Below the pieces are notes generated by a model. It was given only the letters and a program-made list of their open reading frames with translations. It was not told the origin of the DNA and did not search any database. Of a DNA stretch of 35,924 bases, positions 18,152 through 24,939 are shown one piece after another (within the stretch, counting starts at the first letter, position 1; each line of letters begins with the position of its first letter). Position numbers and translations under genes: made by a program. Source of the stretch: Mediterranea sp. An20. GTDB lineage: Bacteria > Bacteroidota > Bacteroidia > Bacteroidales > Bacteroidaceae. The stretch covers positions 1-35,924 of the forward strand of contig NZ_NFJV01000034.1 in NCBI RefSeq assembly GCF_002160055.1. The letters are read 5' to 3'.

Positions 18152-18239
18152 TTTTGATGCGTTTCCCGTGAGGGTTTGACGAGGTGCCCGTCGGGGTTTA
18201 ACGAGGCCCTCGTGAGGGTTTAACGGGAATCCCGTGGGG
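18152..18239 (-). repeat. Four tandem 22-bp direct repeats upstream of the dehydrogenase operon
   Basis: Units begin at 18152, 18174, 18196 and 18218. The last two share GTTTAACGRGG, and the consensus on the plus strand is about GTTTAACGAGGnnCCCGTGAGG. Each unit also contains internal CCCG/CGGG-type dyad symmetry. A 22-bp period is two helical turns, as expected for stacked regulator sites. The array lies between the acetyltransferase stop (18261) and the dehydrogenase start (18100), so it can control the second half of the cargo run. Confidence 0.8.
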
Positions 18240-18260
18240 GACACAGGTGAAATTCATTGC

Positions 18261-18842
18261 TTATTTGTCTGAATTTATTACTACTTCGTTTTTGATATAG
18301 CGTATCACCCTCGCCGGATTGCCCATAGCCACGGCATTGTCGGGAATGTCCTTTGTCACCACGCTTCCGGCACCGATGATGACATTGCGCCCGATAGTCA
18401 CGCCCATCAGCACCACCGCATTGCCGCCTATCCATACGTTGTCGCCAATGGTTATCGGTTTGGCGATGCCCAGACGCTGTTCCCTGCCAGCCGCTTCCAT
18501 GGGATGCGCCACAGCATACAGTCCGACACCCGGTCCGAGCCACACGTTGTTGCCGATGCGGACGGGAGCCATGTCGAGGATGGTCACGTTGTAGTTGGTC
18601 AGGAAGTTGTCACCCACGTGGATATTGATGCCCAAGTCGCAAAAGAAGCCCGGCTTGATGCTGAGGTTACGCCCGGCAGAACCGAAGAGTTGGCGCAGCA
18701 CTTTGTCGCGTGTATCGCTGCCGGTAATGGGCAGGGCGTTGAACTGTTGGCAAAGCATGGCTGCATGATAATGTATGTCTGTTATTTCAGGGTCGTCCAT
18801 ACGATAACATTCGCCGTTTCTGAGTTTTTCTATCTCTTTCAT
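18261..18842 (-). CDS. Sugar O-acetyltransferase, left-handed beta-helix (maltose/galactoside type)
   Basis: The 193-residue protein has an N-terminal MAT domain (EIEKLRNGECYRMDDPEI) followed by hexapeptide repeats (VRIGNNVWLGPGVGLYAVAH, ITIGDNVWIGGNAVVLMGVT, IGAGSVVTKDIPDNAVAMGNPARVIR). Members move acetyl from acetyl-CoA to sugar or other hydroxyls as trimers. The His in YAVAHPMEAAGRE is the likely catalytic base. Its ATG overlaps the preceding stop as TAATG, indicating coupling to the C_GCAxxG_C_C gene. Confidence 0.9.
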   Translation of the reverse strand: MKEIEKLRNGECYRMDDPEITDIHYHAAMLCQQFNALPITGSDTRDKVLRQLFGSAGRNLSIKPGFFCDLGINIHVGDNFLTNYNVTILDMAPVRIGNNVWLGPGVGLYAVAHPMEAAGREQRLGIAKPITIGDNVWIGGNAVVLMGVTIGRNVIIGAGSVVTKDIPDNAVAMGNPARVIRYIKNEVVINSDK

Positions 18843-19435
18843 TATTCCTGTGATTTTGATTGAACTGCTTTATCCCATGTCACTGTATTTGCTTGTGGAA
18901 GCTCCACTTTTTCACGTTGCAGGAGTTCCACTACCTTTTCACCCATGCAAAGGCAGCAACCCGTGCATCGGGTGAACTGGTATTGCCCCACAATGTCGCC
19001 GCATTTCACCGTGCCGTAAGTATTCTTGAAATGTTTGAACAGTTCCCCTGCCAAGGCTATACCTTTATCGTTGTCGTCCGCAGTATATAGCCCCAAAGTC
19101 ATGATACCTGCGGTAAGTGCCCCACACGTACCGTCCTCATAAGTTTTTCCGATACCACCACGGAATCCGGCGGACAAGGCTTTTAGCTGCTTCTCCGTCA
19201 GCTCGCTGCCCAAGGCACGGCACAGACCGAGGAAAGTAGCCTGCGAACAGGAGTATCCTTCTTCGCGCAACTTCGTGATGGCTTCATTCGCTTTCTTTAC
19301 CAATTCGTTATTCATATTCGTTTCTGTTTCCATATTGTTGTTCAAAGATGCTTGAGACCGTTCTTCCGCCTGTGCAGGAAGACAAAAGGCGGCAGCCAAC
19401 AGGCCTACAAGCTGTACGGTTGTTTCCTTGTTCAT
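18842..19435 (-). CDS. C_GCAxxG_C_C family protein with signal peptide
   Basis: The 197-residue protein has a likely Sec signal (VQLVGLLAAAFCLPAQA) followed by the Cys-rich family domain: EEGYSCSQATFLG, LSAGFRGGIGKTYEDGTCGALTAGIM, VKCGDIVG and RCTGCCLCMGEKV. The conserved cysteines suggest a redox or metal/cluster role, but the family has no established biochemical function. The signal peptide would place it in the periplasm, unlike the shorter paralogue at 20033-20458. An internal start near MNNELVKK would give a cytosolic form instead. It is 11 bases after the rhodanese gene. Confidence 0.85.
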   Translation of the reverse strand: MNKETTVQLVGLLAAAFCLPAQAEERSQASLNNNMETETNMNNELVKKANEAITKLREEGYSCSQATFLGLCRALGSELTEKQLKALSAGFRGGIGKTYEDGTCGALTAGIMTLGLYTADDNDKGIALAGELFKHFKNTYGTVKCGDIVGQYQFTRCTGCCLCMGEKVVELLQREKVELPQANTVTWDKAVQSKSQE

Positions 19436-19446
19436 GCCGTTTTCAT

Positions 19447-19944
19447 TTATCGGTTTTGTTTAGATTTCCATTCGTTGTATTTGCGGAATCGGGGCGAACC
19501 CGCTATATAAGAAAGTTGTTTCACATCAATGTCCAACTCTTTCAGCAACTCGTAAGCGCGTGGAGCCACCATCCCCATGCCACAATTGAGTATGACCGGA
19601 CGGTCTGTTGGGATTTCCTTGTAACGCTCTGCCAGCTTGGAGCGTGGGATATGCACATTGCCCGTAAACTGGGTGTAGCCATCATACCACTCCGGTTCGC
19701 GTACATCAATAATGTAGATGTCGGGCGTTGCCTTCATATATGCTAAAGCCTCGTCGGGAGAAAGTCCGCCCAAGAATTTCTCGGATGATTTCTTTTCTTG
19801 CGTCATAATAGTTTCGTTTGATGGTTTGATAGTTTCCGAACAGCTTGCCATCGCTCCGCTTATGGAAGCAACGCAAGTTAGGCAAATAGCTGCTACCAGC
19901 CGCCGTACAGTTCCTTTCAATGGATAAATTGTTTTCATTCGCAT
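19447..19944 (-). CDS. Rhodanese-like lipoprotein
   Basis: The 165-residue protein has an N-terminal signal ending in a lipobox-like AMASC and one rhodanese domain (LSPDEALAYMKATPDIYIIDVREPEWYDGY... VILNCGMGMVAPRAYELL). The candidate sulfur-carrying Cys is in LNCGMGM. Rhodaneses transfer sulfane sulfur or bind small anions. An envelope location beside a secreted C_GCAxxG_C_C protein suggests periplasmic thiol or sulfur handling. Starts at 19944 and 19938 are both possible. Its promoter is the AraC-type site at 19968-20034. Confidence 0.85.
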   Translation of the reverse strand: MRMKTIYPLKGTVRRLVAAICLTCVASISGAMASCSETIKPSNETIMTQEKKSSEKFLGGLSPDEALAYMKATPDIYIIDVREPEWYDGYTQFTGNVHIPRSKLAERYKEIPTDRPVILNCGMGMVAPRAYELLKELDIDVKQLSYIAGSPRFRKYNEWKSKQNR

Positions 19945-19967
19945 ATCGTTTTATTGATTTTACGTTG

Positions 19968-20034
19968 CAAAGTTACAGTCGGACGGGAAGTGCGTGTTTT
20001 TCCCAAACGTCTTTTGCCGCTTTGCTGAAACGTC
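19968..20034 (-). promoter_or_regulatory. AraC-type promoter A (rhodanese operon)
   Basis: Plus-strand coordinates: CAAAGTTA 19968-19975 is the reverse of the -7 box TAACTTTG. AAACGTC half-sites are at 20005-20011 and 20028-20034. The gap from -7 to the nearest half-site is 29 bp, the same as in promoters B and C. The block TTTGGGAAAA next to the half-site is shared with both. No -33 TTTG is at the usual place, which suggests activator dependence. The outer half-site overlaps the stop codon of the preceding gene. Confidence 0.75.
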
Positions 20035-20458
20035 ATTCTTCTTTTTGCCGCCACGCCCTTTCCCTGCCCAATAGCTCGACTACCTTCCTGCCGATGCACA
20101 GGCAGCAGTCCGTGCAGGCCGAAAAGCCGTTCCGGTAAACGATGTTGCCGCAAATGACCGTTCCGTAGTGGCGTTTGAAATGCTCGAACAGTTCTTTAGA
20201 TAAAGCCACCGCCTTGGCATTGTCTTCCGGCAGGAACATACCCAACGCCATGACACCCGCCGCAAATGCCCCACACGAACCTTCATTATAGGAACATCCC
20301 ATTCCTCCGCGAAAGCCTGCGGACAGGGCCATCAGCTCCTCGTCCGTGCGGTCGCAGCCCAAAGTCCGGCAGATGCCAATGAAGGTAGCCTGCGAGCAAG
20401 GAATGTCCTTTTGCCGCAAATGGCAGATGACGGTTGAGATATATTCCGTGCCGTACAT
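20033..20458 (-). CDS. C_GCAxxG_C_C family protein, cytosolic copy
   Basis: The start at 20458 (MYGTEYISTVICHLRQ) is chosen because it follows the acetyltransferase stop by one base (TGATATG). The longer frame from 20521 overlaps that gene. The 141-residue protein has IPCSQATFIGICRTLG, LSAGFRGGMGCSYNEGSCGAFAAGVM, VICGNIVY and ACTDCCLCIGRKV. It has no signal peptide, in contrast to the paralogue at 18842-19435, so the pair may work on both sides of the membrane. It is probably an electron or metal carrier, which is inference only. Confidence 0.85.
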   Translation of the reverse strand: MYGTEYISTVICHLRQKDIPCSQATFIGICRTLGCDRTDEELMALSAGFRGGMGCSYNEGSCGAFAAGVMALGMFLPEDNAKAVALSKELFEHFKRHYGTVICGNIVYRNGFSACTDCCLCIGRKVVELLGRERAWRQKEE

Positions 20459-20459
20459 A

Positions 20460-21020
20460 TCAGAAAAGTTTATCTTGTGATGTGATGGAGCGAACCACAC
20501 GGCAAGGATTCCCGACCGCAATCACTCCCTCCGGTATGTCCTTGGTGACCACGCTTCCGGCTCCGATAACCGAACCGTCGCCAATGTTTACTCCGGGCAT
20601 CACGACCACATCGCCGCCCAGCCAGACACGGCTGCCGATGCGGATAGGTGCATCCATGCAGAAGCCTTGCGTCCGTTCCTCCGGGTCAAAGGCATGATTT
20701 ACGGTATAAAGGCTGCAATTCAGTCCGATGAGCGTATGGTGTCCGATGCGAATGGCCGTATTATCCATCAGCGTGCAGTTGAAATTGATGGTTACATAGT
20801 CTTCAAGAAAGATGTTCTCACCATACTGGCAACGGAAACCGGGTACGATAAGGATACCTTCTCCGCACTTGCCGAGAAGTTCTTCCAATATCCGGCGGCG
20901 AAGTTCCTGTTCGTCCTCACCCGTCCGGTTATACTGCATACAAAGGCTGCCAGCCCTTTGAAATTTCTTCATCATCGTCTGGTCGAAGATGTAAGGCTCT
21001 GAATAGTTATTCCGTTTCAT
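20460..21020 (-). CDS. Sugar O-acetyltransferase, left-handed beta-helix
   Basis: The 186-residue protein has a MAT-like N-terminus, then hexapeptide repeats (TAIRIGHHTLIGLNCSLYTV, APIRIGSRVWLGGDVVVMPG, VNIGDGSVIGAGSVVTKDIP, VIAVGNPCRVVRSI). The likely catalytic His is in YTVNHAFDPEER. It is the second acetyltransferase of the run, and each is paired with a C_GCAxxG_C_C gene by a stop/start junction. It is first gene downstream of promoter B. Confidence 0.9.
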   Translation of the reverse strand: MKRNNYSEPYIFDQTMMKKFQRAGSLCMQYNRTGEDEQELRRRILEELLGKCGEGILIVPGFRCQYGENIFLEDYVTINFNCTLMDNTAIRIGHHTLIGLNCSLYTVNHAFDPEERTQGFCMDAPIRIGSRVWLGGDVVVMPGVNIGDGSVIGAGSVVTKDIPEGVIAVGNPCRVVRSITSQDKLF

Positions 21021-21072
21021 TTCCTATTTATATATAAAAAACATCACCAAACCCTGTGTGGATTCGGTGATG

Positions 21073-21138
21073 CAAAGTTAGCGGGTACGGCTACAACGCT
21101 GTTTTTCCCAAACGTCTTATCTGCTTTATTGAAACGTC
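21073..21138 (-). promoter_or_regulatory. AraC-type promoter B (acetyltransferase operon)
   Basis: Plus-strand CAAAGTTA at 21073-21080 is the reversed -7 box. AAACGTC half-sites are at 21110-21116 and 21132-21138 (22 bp apart), and 29 bp separate the box from the first half-site. It shares TTTGGGAAAAAC with promoter A. The distal half-site lies inside the last codons of the CotH gene. The transcript would start about 45-50 bases before the acetyltransferase ATG. Confidence 0.75.
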
Positions 21139-22361
21139 TTTTTATCCAATAACAAGCGGTGAAGGCTGTTTATCCGGTAACGGTACACCTCCCGCAGATT
21201 GCGGACGGATGATTTCCAATCCGCAAATGTATCGAAACGTGCCGGGTCTTGACCTTTCCACAGCTGTTCATCGGCAAGGGCGGACGGCTCAATCTGTTTC
21301 TGCCAGTTGTCTAGTTCATCAAGCAGGGAAAGGAATTTCGGTTCCAATGCTTCCCAACGCTCTTTCAGGCGGTTGGCAAATGTGGGTTCTTCGAGCAACC
21401 GGTCGTACCACAAGGCATTCTTGTTGAAAATGCTGTCGCCGGTCAGCGTGACCACATCCGGGCGGTTCAGTCGGGAAGGACGAATATCTCCTCCGCCATC
21501 CAGCCCGACGGTGATAAAAGCCAAATCAAAATCCCATACAGGTCCTGCTTTCAACAGTCCGTCTTCCGCTTTGTACATATAACAGCTCCGCGGTCCGTTC
21601 GGCTCGGCATTTTGGGTCAGTTCGTGGACAATCCACCAGTCGATAAACACATCCATGTCAATAAAGTCCTTGTAAAGTGCATCCTTGTCGTCTGATGCTC
21701 CATACAGGGTTTCTTCAATCCGGTTCAGATAGCCGCCAATCTCTTTCATCCGTTCATCTGTCGGTTCTTTGGGATAGATTACGTTTACCGGAAGATGCCG
21801 GTATGAGGTCTCAATGCGATATTTGTCACTGGGATAATTGTCTATTTCTATCAGGAATGAATTTTTGTCGTTTTTGTTTACCCAACGCTCTTTGACATGG
21901 ATTGACTCGCACAGCAGATAACAGCCTTGCAGTTTCCCGTTGATGACCACATCTACCGGCCTACTGTCTGGAGTCCATTCCAAGGATGTCTGCTTGGATA
22001 TGGCGAACGCCAGACTGTTCCGCAGCAGACTGTGGTCCATGAAATTTGCCAACAGAATCCACTCTTTTCCCTCAGCCATCCCTAAAAGGGGAGCTTTGTC
22101 TTCCAGCTTGAGGACAAAGGGTTTCTTTGGTTTGTTGAACGTTGAGTGTCCGCGTGCCTTGATGGAAACGGCTTTTGATTGATAGGAGATACCGCCGTTC
22201 GGCATGACTATCTGCATGGCAGTATTTTCTTTCCAATAATCGCGTGATGCGATTGCCGAACTGTCTGCCGTCGTAATGTATATGACAGGGAGGTTGCCTG
22301 CATACGAAACTGAAAGGCTGGCAAGCATGGCCAACATTATGATATAAACAAACTTTCTCAT
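21126..22361 (-). CDS. CotH-family protein kinase-like protein, secreted
   Basis: The 411-residue protein has a signal peptide (YIIMLAMLASLSVSYAG) and CotH hallmarks: VSIKARGHSTFNKPKKPFVL, WILLANFMDHSLLRNSLAF, GCYLLCESIHV, DWWIVHELTQNAEPNGPRS and GPVWDFDLAF. CotH proteins are atypical kinases; the spore-coat member phosphorylates secreted proteins. An exported copy in a Bacteroidales cargo could modify envelope proteins encoded nearby. It follows the AraC gene by 12 bases and is probably cotranscribed with it. Confidence 0.9.
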   Translation of the reverse strand: MRKFVYIIMLAMLASLSVSYAGNLPVIYITTADSSAIASRDYWKENTAMQIVMPNGGISYQSKAVSIKARGHSTFNKPKKPFVLKLEDKAPLLGMAEGKEWILLANFMDHSLLRNSLAFAISKQTSLEWTPDSRPVDVVINGKLQGCYLLCESIHVKERWVNKNDKNSFLIEIDNYPSDKYRIETSYRHLPVNVIYPKEPTDERMKEIGGYLNRIEETLYGASDDKDALYKDFIDMDVFIDWWIVHELTQNAEPNGPRSCYMYKAEDGLLKAGPVWDFDLAFITVGLDGGGDIRPSRLNRPDVVTLTGDSIFNKNALWYDRLLEEPTFANRLKERWEALEPKFLSLLDELDNWQKQIEPSALADEQLWKGQDPARFDTFADWKSSVRNLREVYRYRINSLHRLLLDKKTFQ

Positions 22362-22373
22362 AATTGAGTAGGA

Positions 22374-23228
22374 TTATGCGTCAGGCAAACTGCAAGAAAA
22401 CTTTGAAGGCAGTATGCCGAACTCTTTCTTGAATGCCGTGGAGAAATGCGACAAATTCTTAAACCCCACTTCCAGATACACATCGGCAGGTTTCTTACCC
22501 AACTTCTCCATCAGGCACTTGGCTTCTTCCAACCTGCGCTTCACAATCCATCGGCTGGGAGTCAAATCGAATATCTGCGCAAAGTCTTTCTTGAAGGTGG
22601 AAAGGCTGCGTCCGGTGTAATGGGCAAATTCCTCGACAGTCAGGTCACATTTATAGTTCTTGTTCATAAACTCTTCCAAGTTGATTTTCCAAGGTTCGGT
22701 GAAGTCGAACAACACTTGTCCCAAATCCGGTCGCAACTGGAGTAGCGTAAAAACGGCTTCCTGCAACTTGGCTTCCATCAGTTCCTTGGACGGATATTGT
22801 TGCGCATCGAAATACTGTTCCAACGAAGTGAACAATCCATTCAGGAACGGGTGTTTTTTCAACATGACATAAGTGGATTTCGCTGTTACAGGATTGCTTA
22901 CCAATGGTACTGTAATCTGATGTTCGTTTAACATTTTCTTCAGAAAAGGCATTTTCAGTTGCAAGAACAGCCCTTTGAATGGCTCACCATTCTTTGATGG
23001 CTGTTTAATTTTACGAACCAAATGGTTACGCTTGACAAAAAAAGCATCACCTTTTTTCAGGTGATATTTCTTGTCGGGAGCAATCAAGTCCAGTTCGCCT
23101 GAACAGAGGTAAACCAACATGTGCTCCGAAACCATTTCTTCGCACCATTTATCTTTTTCCACCATGCAGCAGAAAAAGGTGTCCATGTAATCGTAAACTA
23201 CTATACCCGGGTCCATTATTCTAATCAT
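22374..23228 (-). CDS. AraC-family transcriptional regulator 1
   Basis: About 285 residues: an N-terminal cupin-like sensing domain (MLVYLCSGELDLIAPDKKYHLKKGDAFFV, no more than 60-100) and a C-terminal AraC/XylS double HTH (NYKCDLTVEEFAHYTGRSLS, ADVYLEVGFKNLSHFSTAFK, KEFGILPSKF). The start MIRIMDPG (23228), or MDPG at 23216, is preferred because the -7 box of its own promoter C lies at 23246-23253; a start at 23306 would be inside the operator. Its gene carries the same operator as promoters A and B, so it probably autoregulates and controls them. Confidence 0.85.
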   Translation of the reverse strand: MIRIMDPGIVVYDYMDTFFCCMVEKDKWCEEMVSEHMLVYLCSGELDLIAPDKKYHLKKGDAFFVKRNHLVRKIKQPSKNGEPFKGLFLQLKMPFLKKMLNEHQITVPLVSNPVTAKSTYVMLKKHPFLNGLFTSLEQYFDAQQYPSKELMEAKLQEAVFTLLQLRPDLGQVLFDFTEPWKINLEEFMNKNYKCDLTVEEFAHYTGRSLSTFKKDFAQIFDLTPSRWIVKRRLEEAKCLMEKLGKKPADVYLEVGFKNLSHFSTAFKKEFGILPSKFSCSLPDA

Positions 23229-23245
23229 TAGAGGTTTATTGTATG

Positions 23246-23311
23246 CAAAGTTAGGCTTTTTCTCCGCTATTCTAGTTTTCCCAAAGGTTTTAATTGGTTT
23301 TCTCAAACGTC
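23246..23311 (-). promoter_or_regulatory. AraC-type promoter C (araC autoregulation)
   Basis: Plus-strand CAAAGTTA at 23246-23253 is the reversed -7 box. Half-sites AAAGGTT (23283-23289, degenerate) and AAACGTC (23305-23311) are 22 bp apart. The 29-bp gap matches promoters A and B, as does TTTGGGAAAA. The leader to the start codon would be only about 10-25 bases. Confidence 0.7.
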
Positions 23312-23421
23312 AAAATGCTTTCTATTTCAAAGGGTACTTATAATTATAATGATTTAAGATTAAACAAACTTATTGGAACAGACCAACGGGATAATGTGCT
23401 TCCCACACTTCCTAAAGCATG

Positions 23422-23465
23422 GGGAGCAAGCCGTTTCGGTACGTCCGAAACACTAACTTGCTCCC
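23422..23465. repeat. Two-tier hairpin near the layer-3 HTH genes
   Basis: The outer stem GGGAGCAAG (23422-23430)/CTTGCTCCC (23457-23465) encloses an inner stem GTTTCGG (23433-23439)/CCGAAAC (23445-23451). It lies in the 490-bp gene-free region 23340-23826. It could terminate stray transcription or be a recombination or regulatory structure. Confidence 0.6.
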
Positions 23466-23592
23466 ATAAAGACTTTGCCTCCAATGGATACTCCTGTTTC
23501 TTTAAGTCAATCGTATGCCATAAAAATAAGGTCATACTTCATTCTACATCAAGCTCAGATTTATTAGCAGGCTTATTTGAGCCTGATGAACG

Positions 23593-23752
23593 CCACAGGC
23601 TACCACACCGACGCCAAATGCTGCCACGCAGGTGCGAAGCGGTTGGATTATGCCGGACTTCGCTTTCCTTTGCATCACAGACGCATGGAACAGCCGTCAC
23701 GGGGGCGGCGGATAACGCCACTTCCTGCCACAAGCTGCCACGATTGTGCCAA
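23593..23752. repeat. Two clusters of helically phased CCAC iterons
   Basis: CCAC/CCAA cores begin at 23593, 23603, 23614 and 23624, and again at 23718, 23728, 23738 and 23749, so spacing is 10-11 bp in both clusters. The best copies read CTGCCAC. The two clusters are 125 bp apart and precede the HTH gene at 23827. They may be arrays for an excisionase-like protein. No convincing gene crosses this stretch. Confidence 0.55.
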
Positions 23753-23826
23753 CCCATCGTTTGATGCGCAAAGCACATTTATTTTGCACCCAAAATCGAG
23801 TATCAACATTAAAAACAGTATTGACA

Positions 23827-24123
23827 ATGGAAGTATTGATTTTTCAGAAAGAGGCGTTTGAAGAAATGGCGGCGAAGTTCAGCCGCTTCTCAGACCGTGT
23901 GAACGAACTCCTTGCCAAGCAAGGCGGCAAGTCATTAAACCGCTGGATGGACAACCAAGAGGTCTGCCAACAGTTGAACATCAGTCCACGCACCTTGCAG
24001 ACCCTGCGTGACAACGACACACTGGCTTATTCGCAGATAAACCACAAGGTGTTTTACCGACCGGAGGATGTGCTGCGTATTGTCAAACCTGTGGAGAACA
24101 GACGGGCAGGTAAAGGCTCTTGA
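23827..24123 (+). CDS. Helix-turn-helix protein, excisionase-like (layer 3, first)
   Basis: The 98-residue protein has a short N-terminal helix region (FEEMAAKFSRFSDRVNELLAKQ) and a winged HTH: RWMDNQEVCQQLNISPRTLQTLRDNDTLAYSQINHKVFYRPEDVLRIV. Paired small HTH genes of this kind accompany Bacteroidetes element recombinases and often serve as excision factors. The start MEVLIFQKEAF is used because it follows the iteron region directly. Confidence 0.85.
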   Translation: MEVLIFQKEAFEEMAAKFSRFSDRVNELLAKQGGKSLNRWMDNQEVCQQLNISPRTLQTLRDNDTLAYSQINHKVFYRPEDVLRIVKPVENRRAGKGS

Positions 24124-24154
24124 TTTTTTATTTGACCGCTAAATCCGCAATGAC

Positions 24155-24448
24155 ATGAGTGAAATGATTACCAAGAACCATGCGCTTGTCGCCGAGTTCG
24201 GAGGCAGCCTTGACCGTCTTCTGGACGGAATCGAGAACTTCATGGCAAACAGCCGTCCGACATTGGGCGGCGAGCGTTTCCTGACGGACAGGGAGGTGTC
24301 GGCACGGCTGAAAGTGAGCCGCCGCACCTTGCAGGATTACCGTAACAATGGTCAGGTGTCCTATTATCAGCTTGGCGGTAAAATTCTGTACAAGGAATCG
24401 GACATCGAAAGGATGCTTGCCGCCAACTACCGGGAGGCGTTCAGATAG
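24155..24448 (+). CDS. Helix-turn-helix protein, excisionase-like (layer 3, second)
   Basis: The 97-residue paralogue of the preceding gene has a winged HTH RFLTDREVSARLKVSRRTLQDYRNNGQVSYYQLGGKILYKESDIERML. It is 31 bases downstream of the first and probably in the same transcript. It may form a heteromer with the first at the recombination site. It ends just before the hairpin region 24480-24539. Confidence 0.85.
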   Translation: MSEMITKNHALVAEFGGSLDRLLDGIENFMANSRPTLGGERFLTDREVSARLKVSRRTLQDYRNNGQVSYYQLGGKILYKESDIERMLAANYREAFR

Positions 24449-24479
24449 ACTGACGGAGAAATCCCCAGTAAAACGGTGT

Positions 24480-24539
24480 TACCCTCAAACGGCGTAAGAG
24501 GTAGCCTTACATGCCGTTTGAGGGTATCTCATACGCCGT
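24480..24539. terminator. Overlapping, mutually exclusive hairpins between convergent genes
   Basis: Stem 1 is a perfect 14-bp match: TACCCTCAAACGGC (24480-24493) with GCCGTTTGAGGGTA (24513-24526), extended inward by GTAAG/CTTAC. Stem 2 pairs ACGGCGTAAGAG (24489-24500) with CTCATACGCCGT (24528-24539), 11 of 12 matching. The two share 24489-24500 and cannot form together. It lies between the HTH gene (plus) and the RhuM-like gene (minus), so bidirectional termination is the simple reading. T tracts are lacking. Confidence 0.6.
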
Positions 24540-24550
24540 CTGAAGTCTGC

Positions 24551-24931
24551 TCAATTTCTCGCTCTCTTTCCACGTGACGGGGAGAGCGAAAAGAAAAGGT
24601 TGACGGGCTGTCTGTTGTTCATGGTCAGCCTGCCCATGATGAACCGCCTAAAAGCCATGCTTTCCCGACTTCTCAACTTAAAAGAAACAGCTATCAACAT
24701 TTCAAGACTGTAAACATCATAGCTAATTCTGTCATCCTGCCTGACGTGCCGCATCGTTTCCTCTTCCGACAATTCCTTGTTCTTGTAAATGGCAGCAATA
24801 GCCTTACGAATATAGCAGCCGAACACATTGAACGCATCGGACATTTCCTGCTGTGTCATCCAGACGGGAGCGGTCGGCATCGTGACCACCCCGTTTTCTG
24901 TGATTGTGATTATTCCCCGTTCCATTGTCAT
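24551..24931 (-). CDS. RhuM-like protein
   Basis: The 126-residue protein has the N-terminal pattern of virulence RhuM-type proteins: VWMTQQEMSDAFNVFGCYIR, LSEEETMRHVRQDD, YDVYSLEMLIAVSFKLRSRE and AFRRFIMG. These proteins are common in mobile DNA and are probably DNA-binding or phage-antirepressor related, with function unsettled. It is shorter than full RhuM proteins (about 330 residues), keeping only the N-terminal domain. It follows the recombinase gene by 8 bases. Confidence 0.7.
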   Translation of the reverse strand: MTMERGIITITENGVVTMPTAPVWMTQQEMSDAFNVFGCYIRKAIAAIYKNKELSEEETMRHVRQDDRISYDVYSLEMLIAVSFKLRSRESMAFRRFIMGRLTMNNRQPVNLFFSLSPSRGKRARN

Positions 24932-24939
24932 ACCTCATA

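Noticed and set aside
18152..18239. Tandem 22-bp repeats as a CRISPR array
   Set aside because: Units abut with no spacers, units are degenerate, and no cas genes are present.
23577..23861. Open frame across the CCAC iterons
   Set aside because: Cys/His/Arg-rich translation arises from the iterons; no family match or start signal, and it overlaps the better HTH start.
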